From NCBI RefSeq assembly GCF_014192015.1, contig NZ_JACHXJ010000001.1, positions 1,736,001-1,800,000 of the forward strand: a stretch of 64,000 nt of DNA. Direction: 5' to 3'. The translations under genes were made by a program, and so were the position numbers. Of this stretch, positions 58,718 to 64,000 are shown piece after piece (the stretch's first letter is position 1; each line of letters opens with the position of its first letter). Below the pieces are notes generated by a model. The model saw only the letters and a program-made list of their open reading frames with translations, was not told where the DNA came from and made no database searches. Source of the stretch: Paenibacillus rhizosphaerae. Lineage in GTDB: Bacteria; Bacillota; Bacilli; Paenibacillales; Paenibacillaceae.

Positions 58718-61116
58718 ACAAATCCATTCGCAAGGCAGCCGTCATCGGCTCAGGAATTATGGGTTCCGGCATCGCTGCACATCTGGCCAACGTCGGGATC
58801 CCGTGCTTATTGCTGGACGTCGTTCCGAAACAGCTGACAGAAGAAGAGACGAAGAAGGGATTGACGCTGGAGCATGCGGCAGTGCGCAGCCGTCTTGCGT
58901 CCTCGGCCATCGAGAGGCTCGGTAAGACCAAGCCGGCCCCTTTGTATGATCCTTCGTTTGCTTCCCGGATTACGCCGGGTAACCTCGAAGATCATCTGCC
59001 GCAGATTGCCGGCGTCGACTGGGTCATCGAGGTGGTGGTCGAGAATCTGGACGTGAAGAAGCAGCTCCTGAAACGCGTAGAACAGCATTGGAAACCGGGA
59101 ACAGTGGTCAGCTCGAACACGTCCGGCATTTCGATTAACGAGATGGCGGCTGAATGCGGCGAAGCGTTCAGAAAACACTTCTTGGGCACGCACTTCTTTA
59201 ATCCGCCCCGTTACATGAAGCTGCTTGAAATCATTCCCGGACGTGACACGGAGCCGGAGCTCGTGGCGGGTATGAAGGATTTTTGCGAAAAGGTGCTTGG
59301 CAAGGGGGCCGTCATCGCAAAGGATACGCCTAACTTTATTGCGAACCGGATCGGTACTTACGGCCTGCTGGTGACCCTGCAGGAAATGACGGAGAAGGGC
59401 TTCACGGTGGAAGAGGTCGATGCGGTGACCGGACCTGCGATGGGACGTCCGAAGAGCGCTACTTTCCGCACGCTGGATCTGGTGGGGCTCGACACGTTTG
59501 TTCATGTCGCGGACAACGTCCGGATAAACGTCGAGGATGAGCGCGAACAAGCGGTTTTCACTTCGCCGGACGTGCTGACGGGCATGGTGGCGCGCGGCTG
59601 GCTCGGGGAGAAGAGCGGGCAGGGCTTCTATTTGAAAAAGAAGACGCCGGCCGGCAGTGAAATTTTATCACTTGACTTGAAAACGCTGGAATACGTGCCG
59701 CAGACGAAGCCCAAATCGGCATCATTGGAGGCTGCGAAATTGGCCAAGGGAGCCAGCGCGAAAACGAAGGCGCTCCTCGGTGCGAAGGACCGGTACTCGG
59801 ATCTGGCCTGGGACATTCTTAAGCAGGTGCTTGTCTATTCGGCCGAAAAGGTAGGCGAAATCGCCGATTCAGTCAAGGAAATCGACGATGCCATGAAATG
59901 GGGCTTCTCCTGGGAACTGGGACCCTTTGAGACATGGGACGCCATCGGCTTGGCCGGGTCTGTGGAGCGGATGGAATCCGAAGGTATAAGCGTTCCCGCC
60001 TGGGTCAAAAAGTGGATCGCTGCGGGTAACAAGTCCTTTTACAAGCAGGAGGAAGGTCGGCTGTACTCGATTCACGTGGCTTCGGGATCCTATCGTCAGG
60101 TAGAACAGCCGGAAGAAGTCATCAATCTGCGCAGCCTGAAAGAGCAAAACAAGGTCGTGAAAGGAAACAGCGGCGCCAGCCTGATCGACCTTGGAGACGG
60201 CGTCGCCTGCCTGGAGTTCCACTCGCCCAACAATGCGATCGGTGATGACATTCTGTCCATGATTACGCAGAGCATCGACGAGGTTCGCAGCAATTTCAGG
60301 GGACTTGTTCTTGCCAATCAGGCGCGCAATTACTGCGTGGGAGCCAACATTATGCTGCTCCTCATGGAAGCCCAGGATGAAGAATGGGACGAAATCAACG
60401 AAATCATCCGCAGGTTCCAGTACACGATGTACGCGCTGAAACGGTTTGAAAAGCCGGTCGTTGCCGCCCCACACCGGATGTGCCTCGGCGGCGGGGTCGA
60501 ATCCTGCATGCCGGCAGACTTGGTTATCGCGGCGCCGGAGACGTATTACGGCCTTGTCGAAGTTGGCGTCGGCCTGATCCCCGCCGGCGGAGGCTGCAAA
60601 GAATTGGCGCTGCGGGCAAGCCAAACGGCGGGACTTCCGGATGCAGATATGCAGCCGTACATCAATCACATTTTCCAAACCGTAGGGACGGCGACGGTAT
60701 CGACAAGCGGCCACGATGCCAAGCGACTCGGGTATCTGCGGCCAAGCGACCGTGTTGCGGTGAGTCAGGATGTTCAGATTTATCAGGCGAAGCAGGCCGT
60801 TCTCGGTCTGGATCGCAGCGGCTATGAACCGATGCCTCAGGAGAAGATCCGGGTCGTTGGGGCGGAAGGTAAGGCCGTGCTTCAGCTCGGTGCGCTCGGC
60901 ATGAAGCAAAGCGGATATATCAGTGACCATGATTACCTCATCGCCCGAAAATTGGCCCATGTTCTCGCCGGCGGTGATGTCCCGGCAGGATCCCTTGTCA
61001 GCGAGGAGTATATGCTTGACCTCGAGCGCGAGGCTTTCTTGAGCCTGTGCGGCGAACCGAAGACGCAGCAGCGCATGCATCACATGCTGACCAAAGGAAA
61101 GGCGCTCCGCAACTAA
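58714..61116 (+). CDS. fadN: 3-hydroxyacyl-CoA dehydrogenase/enoyl-CoA hydratase
   Basis: This 800-residue bifunctional protein has an N-terminal NAD domain ([20 protein letters not shown]) and the HAD helical domains with [19 protein letters not shown]-terminal crotonase fold (from about residue 490) carries [17 protein letters not shown] and [11 protein letters not shown]. The order dehydrogenase first, hydratase second and the length match Bacillus FadN. It catalyses the middle two steps of beta-oxidation with FadA and FadE. ATGA overlap with fadF. Confidence 0.95.
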   Translation: MNKSIRKAAVIGSGIMGSGIAAHLANVGIPCLLLDVVPKQLTEEETKKGLTLEHAAVRSRLASSAIERLGKTKPAPLYDPSFASRITPGNLEDHLPQIAGVDWVIEVVVENLDVKKQLLKRVEQHWKPGTVVSSNTSGISINEMAAECGEAFRKHFLGTHFFNPPRYMKLLEIIPGRDTEPELVAGMKDFCEKVLGKGAVIAKDTPNFIANRIGTYGLLVTLQEMTEKGFTVEEVDAVTGPAMGRPKSATFRTLDLVGLDTFVHVADNVRINVEDEREQAVFTSPDVLTGMVARGWLGEKSGQGFYLKKKTPAGSEILSLDLKTLEYVPQTKPKSASLEAAKLAKGASAKTKALLGAKDRYSDLAWDILKQVLVYSAEKVGEIADSVKEIDDAMKWGFSWELGPFETWDAIGLAGSVERMESEGISVPAWVKKWIAAGNKSFYKQEEGRLYSIHVASGSYRQVEQPEEVINLRSLKEQNKVVKGNSGASLIDLGDGVACLEFHSPNNAIGDDILSMITQSIDEVRSNFRGLVLANQARNYCVGANIMLLLMEAQDEEWDEINEIIRRFQYTMYALKRFEKPVVAAPHRMCLGGGVESCMPADLVIAAPETYYGLVEVGVGLIPAGGGCKELALRASQTAGLPDADMQPYINHIFQTVGTATVSTSGHDAKRLGYLRPSDRVAVSQDVQIYQAKQAVLGLDRSGYEPMPQEKIRVVGAEGKAVLQLGALGMKQSGYISDHDYLIARKLAHVLAGGDVPAGSLVSEEYMLDLEREAFLSLCGEPKTQQRMHHMLTKGKALRN

Positions 61117-61138
61117 CATCCACGGGAGGGGTTATTCC

Positions 61139-62320
61139 ATGAAAGAAGCAGTCATTGTATCGATGGCGCGTACCGCAGTAGGCCGCGCCAAGAAAGGCAG
61201 CCTGGCACAGACGCGGGCCGATGATCTCGGGAAAGCGGTGCTGGAAGCCGTCGTGGAACGCGCACCGGGCCTTAAAAAAGAAGACGTGGAAGACATTATC
61301 ATCGGCTGTGCCATGCCGGAAGGCGAGCAGGGGCTTAATTTCGCCCGGATCATGTCGCTGTACGCCGGATTCCCGGTGACGGTGCCCGCGCTGACGATCA
61401 ACCGGTTCTGCTCCTCGGGACTACAGTCGATCGCCTTCGCGGCAGAGCGTGTCATGCTGGGGCATGCCGACATCCTGATCGCCGGGGGCGTGGAGAGCAT
61501 GAGCCATGTGCCGATGACCGGCTTTAAGATGTCGCCGAACCCGAAGATCGTTGAGCAGATGCCGGAGGTCTACATCGCCATGGGGCATACGGCGGAAGAG
61601 GTGGCCGACCGCTTCGGCATCAGCCGGGAGGATCAGGACCGATTCGCTGCAAGATCGCACGCCAGGGCGGCGCAGGCGATTGCGGAAGGCAAGTTCCAGG
61701 AAGAAATCGTGCCGGTCCAGGCCGAACTGAAAAGCGTGGATGAGAAGGGCAAAGTGCAGACGAAAACCTTCGACTTCCGGATGGACGAAGGCGTGCGGAG
61801 CGACACGACGGTGGAGGTGCTGGGCAAGCTGAAGCCGGCGTTCAAGCTGAACGGATCGGTCACGGCGGGGAATGCCTCCCAGGTAAGCGATGGGGCTGCG
61901 GCGGTTGTTGTTATGAGCCGGGAGAAGGCGGAGGAGCTTGGCCTGCAGCCGCTTGCCACGTTCCGTTCCTTCGCGCTCAGCGGCGTCGAGCCGGAAATTA
62001 TGGGCGTCGGTCCGGTAAAAGCGATTCCGAAGGCGCTGCAGATGGCCGGTATTACGCTGGAGGACGTGGATTTATTTGAAATCAACGAGGCGTTCGCCTC
62101 CCAATGCGTGCACATTATCCGGGAGCTTGGCATCGATGAGGAGAAAGTGAACGTGAACGGCGGCGCAATTGCGCTGGGACATCCACTGGGCTGTACGGGT
62201 ACAAAGCTGACGACGACGCTGATCAGCGAGCTGAAGCGGCGCGGCGGTGGCTACGGCGTGGTGTCGATGTGCATCGGCGGCGGCATGGGGGCCGCGGGCG
62301 TGTTTGAGGTTCATCCGTAA
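61139..62320 (+). CDS. fadA: Acetyl-CoA C-acyltransferase (3-ketoacyl-CoA thiolase)
   Basis: This 393-residue thiolase has nucleophile C91 in [11 protein letters not shown], the His of [14 protein letters not shown] and the second catalytic Cys in [12 protein letters not shown]. It cleaves 3-ketoacyl-CoA to acetyl-CoA and a shortened acyl-CoA. GGGAGGGG precedes the ATG, 22 bases after fadN. Gene order fadN-fadA-fadE is as in Bacillus. Confidence 0.96.
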   Translation: MKEAVIVSMARTAVGRAKKGSLAQTRADDLGKAVLEAVVERAPGLKKEDVEDIIIGCAMPEGEQGLNFARIMSLYAGFPVTVPALTINRFCSSGLQSIAFAAERVMLGHADILIAGGVESMSHVPMTGFKMSPNPKIVEQMPEVYIAMGHTAEEVADRFGISREDQDRFAARSHARAAQAIAEGKFQEEIVPVQAELKSVDEKGKVQTKTFDFRMDEGVRSDTTVEVLGKLKPAFKLNGSVTAGNASQVSDGAAAVVVMSREKAEELGLQPLATFRSFALSGVEPEIMGVGPVKAIPKALQMAGITLEDVDLFEINEAFASQCVHIIRELGIDEEKVNVNGGAIALGHPLGCTGTKLTTTLISELKRRGGGYGVVSMCIGGGMGAAGVFEVHP

Positions 62321-62383
62321 GGACAGCTGCCGGGAGAAGTTGTTTTTTTTTAAAAAATTCATATCGCAAAGGAGACGGGAACG

Positions 62384-64000
62384 ATGAGCACAACGACGAA
62401 CAAGGTGATCGGCGGCAGTTATATCATCGAAGACACGGATTTCCACAATATTGTGACCCCGGAAGATTTTACGGAAGAACACCGGATGATTGCCGAGACG
62501 ACAGAGGATTTTGTGGCCGGTGAAGTGGTCCCCCATGATGAAGCGATCGAAAAGCTGAATTATGAGCTTACGGTGGAAAAGATGCGCAAAGCTGGTGAAC
62601 TCGGGCTGCTCGGGGCCGACGTACCGGAGGCTTATGGCGGGCTCGGCCTGGATAAGGTCAGTTCGACACTGATCAGCGAGCGGCTGACCAAGGCATCTGC
62701 ATTTGCGTTGTCTATCGGTGCCCATGTCGGCATCGGCACGCTGCCGATCGTCTATTTCGGCACCGAGGAGCAAAAGCAGAAATACCTGCCTGCTCTGGCA
62801 ACCGGTGAAAAGATCGCCGCCTATTGCTTAACGGAGCCTTCCTCCGGTTCAGATGCGCTGGGGGCGAAAACGACAGCCACCTTATCGGAGGACGGTGAAT
62901 ATTATGTTTTGAACGGCAGCAAGCAGTTCATCACGAATGCCGGTTTCGCCGACTTATTCATCGTGTACGCGAAAGTGGACGGCAAGGACTTCAGCACCTT
63001 TATCGTGGAGCGCACGATGGAAGGCGTCAGCATCGGACCGGAAGAGAAAAAAATGGGAATTAAAGGATCGTCCACCTGTCCGCTAATCCTGGAGGATGTG
63101 AAAGTGCCCGTAGAGAATCTGTTATGGGAAGTAGGCAAGGGGCACTTGATCGCCTTCAACATCCTGAACATCGGACGCTTCAAGCTGGCCGCCGGTTGTG
63201 TAGGCGCCTCCAAAGATACGATCGAGCTGGCTGCCAATTATGCCAACGAGCGCACGCAGTTCGGCCGGAAAATCTCCTCCTTCCCACTGATCGGCAAAAA
63301 GCTGGCGGACATGAACACGAAAACATACGCGCTCGAGAGCATGGTTTACCGCACGGCAGGTCTGTTCGATATTGGCCTTGCCGAAGTGGATCACAGCAGT
63401 CCAGAAGTAGGCTATCAATCGGCCAAAGCCATCGCCGAATATCAGCTCGAATGCTCGATCAACAAGGTGTTCGGCTCCGAGACGCTCGATTTCGTAGTCG
63501 ACGAAGGCGTGCAAATCCATGGCGGATACGGCTTTATTCAAGAATATCGGATAGAGCGGAATTACCGGGATTCGCGGATCAACCGCATATTCGAAGGCAC
63601 AAACGAAATCAACCGCCTGCTCATTCCGGGCACTTTGGTAAAGCGGGCCATGAAGGGCCAGCTGCCGCTGATGCCAAAAGCGGTGGCGCTGCAGGCCGAG
63701 CTTCTGGAGCCGATTCCTGCTCAGACCTTCGAGGGCACGCTCGACCAAGAAGCCCATTTGATCAAAATGGCGAAGAAGATTTTCCTGATGGCCGGCGCCC
63801 AGGCTGTACAGAAATATCAACTGAAGCTCGAAGACGAACAGGAGGTATTGAGCCATCTGTCCGATATGATGATTTCCGTCTATGCGATGGAAAGTGCGCT
63901 GCTGCGTACGCAAAAAATCATCGACCGCTCCGGCGAAGACAAGGCTCGCCTGCCGATTCTGATGACGACCGTATTCGTTCATGACGAATTCAATAAAATC
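62384..64000 (+). CDS. fadE: Acyl-CoA dehydrogenase (FadE), truncated by the window end
   Basis: The frame is open for 539 codons from ATG 62384 (AAAGGAG nine bases upstream) to the last base, so the C-terminus is missing; Bacillus FadE is about 594 residues. Typical segments are seen: TPEDFTEEHRMIAETTEDF near the start, ELGLLGADVPEAYGGLGLDK, CLTEPSSGSDALGAKTTA for FAD and substrate binding, and QIHGGYGFIQEYRIERNYRD with the catalytic Glu region. It oxidises acyl-CoA to enoyl-CoA and hands electrons to EtfAB. Confidence 0.95.
   Translation, partial: MSTTTNKVIGGSYIIEDTDFHNIVTPEDFTEEHRMIAETTEDFVAGEVVPHDEAIEKLNYELTVEKMRKAGELGLLGADVPEAYGGLGLDKVSSTLISERLTKASAFALSIGAHVGIGTLPIVYFGTEEQKQKYLPALATGEKIAAYCLTEPSSGSDALGAKTTATLSEDGEYYVLNGSKQFITNAGFADLFIVYAKVDGKDFSTFIVERTMEGVSIGPEEKKMGIKGSSTCPLILEDVKVPVENLLWEVGKGHLIAFNILNIGRFKLAAGCVGASKDTIELAANYANERTQFGRKISSFPLIGKKLADMNTKTYALESMVYRTAGLFDIGLAEVDHSSPEVGYQSAKAIAEYQLECSINKVFGSETLDFVVDEGVQIHGGYGFIQEYRIERNYRDSRINRIFEGTNEINRLLIPGTLVKRAMKGQLPLMPKAVALQAELLEPIPAQTFEGTLDQEAHLIKMAKKIFLMAGAQAVQKYQLKLEDEQEVLSHLSDMMISVYAMESALLRTQKIIDRSGEDKARLPILMTTVFVHDEFNKI

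Noticed and set aside
63124..63984. Long open frames on both strands near the right end
   Set aside because: They overlap the fadE coding frame, which alone shows protein homology and continues to the window edge.
1..64000. tRNA, rRNA, CRISPR arrays, insertion sequences or prophage genes
   Set aside because: None was recognised on reading; the lone recombinase has no accompanying mobile-element genes.

Overview
The window looks like a chromosomal segment of a plant- or soil-associated Paenibacillus-type Firmicute. Evidence from the sequence: Gram-positive Shine-Dalgarno sites (AGGAGG-like), two YesM/YesN-type two-component systems each beside a CUT1 sugar ABC transporter that lacks its own ATPase, LacI/GntR, AraC and MerR regulators, catabolite-response (cre)-like sites, and a Bacillus-style fatty-acid degradation (fad/etf) regulon with a FadR-type operator. 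No rRNA, tRNA, CRISPR array or insertion sequence was recognised.

Region 1 (1-18.3 kb) is the most interesting part. After the tail of an XRE-cupin regulator come a YesN/YesM pair, a solute-binding protein and two permeases, an Xaa-Pro peptidase, a complete set of enzymes for trans-4-hydroxy-L-proline breakdown, and a cytoplasmic GH127 (beta-L-arabinofuranosidase family) enzyme. The hydroxyproline set is an epimerase, a multi-subunit FAD/[2Fe-2S] D-hydroxyproline dehydrogenase, a pyrroline-4-hydroxy-2-carboxylate deaminase and a 2-oxoglutarate semialdehyde dehydrogenase. All genes point the same way and are tightly spaced. I infer one system that senses, imports and dismantles arabinosylated hydroxyproline glycosides or short peptides from plant extensins, with hydroxyproline ending as 2-oxoglutarate. 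A second proline-racemase-family protein in the operon has an unusual Ser/Gly active-site pair.

Region 2 (18.3-31 kb) is an accessory patchwork: an MFS exporter, an imine-reductase-like enzyme with a divergent LysR regulator, a beheaded TetR regulator, an RibD-like reductase, an SGNH lipoprotein followed by a broken acyltransferase, an AraR-type repressor, a double-MerR regulator and SDR enzyme, a TPR protein, and a MarR-MFS multidrug module with three copies of one operator.

Region 3 (31-47 kb) is a second catabolic locus: YesM/YesN, binding protein, two permeases, two Gfo/Idh/MocA oxidoreductases, a TIM-barrel isomerase, two sulfatase-fold proteins with Thr where sulfatases carry Cys/Ser, an APS-kinase family protein, an AraC regulator and a genuine Cys-type sulfatase. 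A very strong terminator closes it. It probably degrades a sulfated or phosphoester-bearing sugar or cyclitol; the substrate is unknown.

Region 4 (47-54 kb) holds an orphan tyrosine recombinase with a perfect palindrome at its 5' end, a discoidin-like protein, a HxlR-quinone reductase module with a decayed nitroreductase, an Lrp/AsnC regulator beside an MBL-fold hydrolase, and a DUF4091 protein. Region 5 (54-64 kb) is the fatty-acid beta-oxidation regulon: fadR-etfB-etfA on the minus strand and fadF-fadN-fadA-fadE on the plus strand, separated by a FadR box and a cre-like site; fadE runs off the end.
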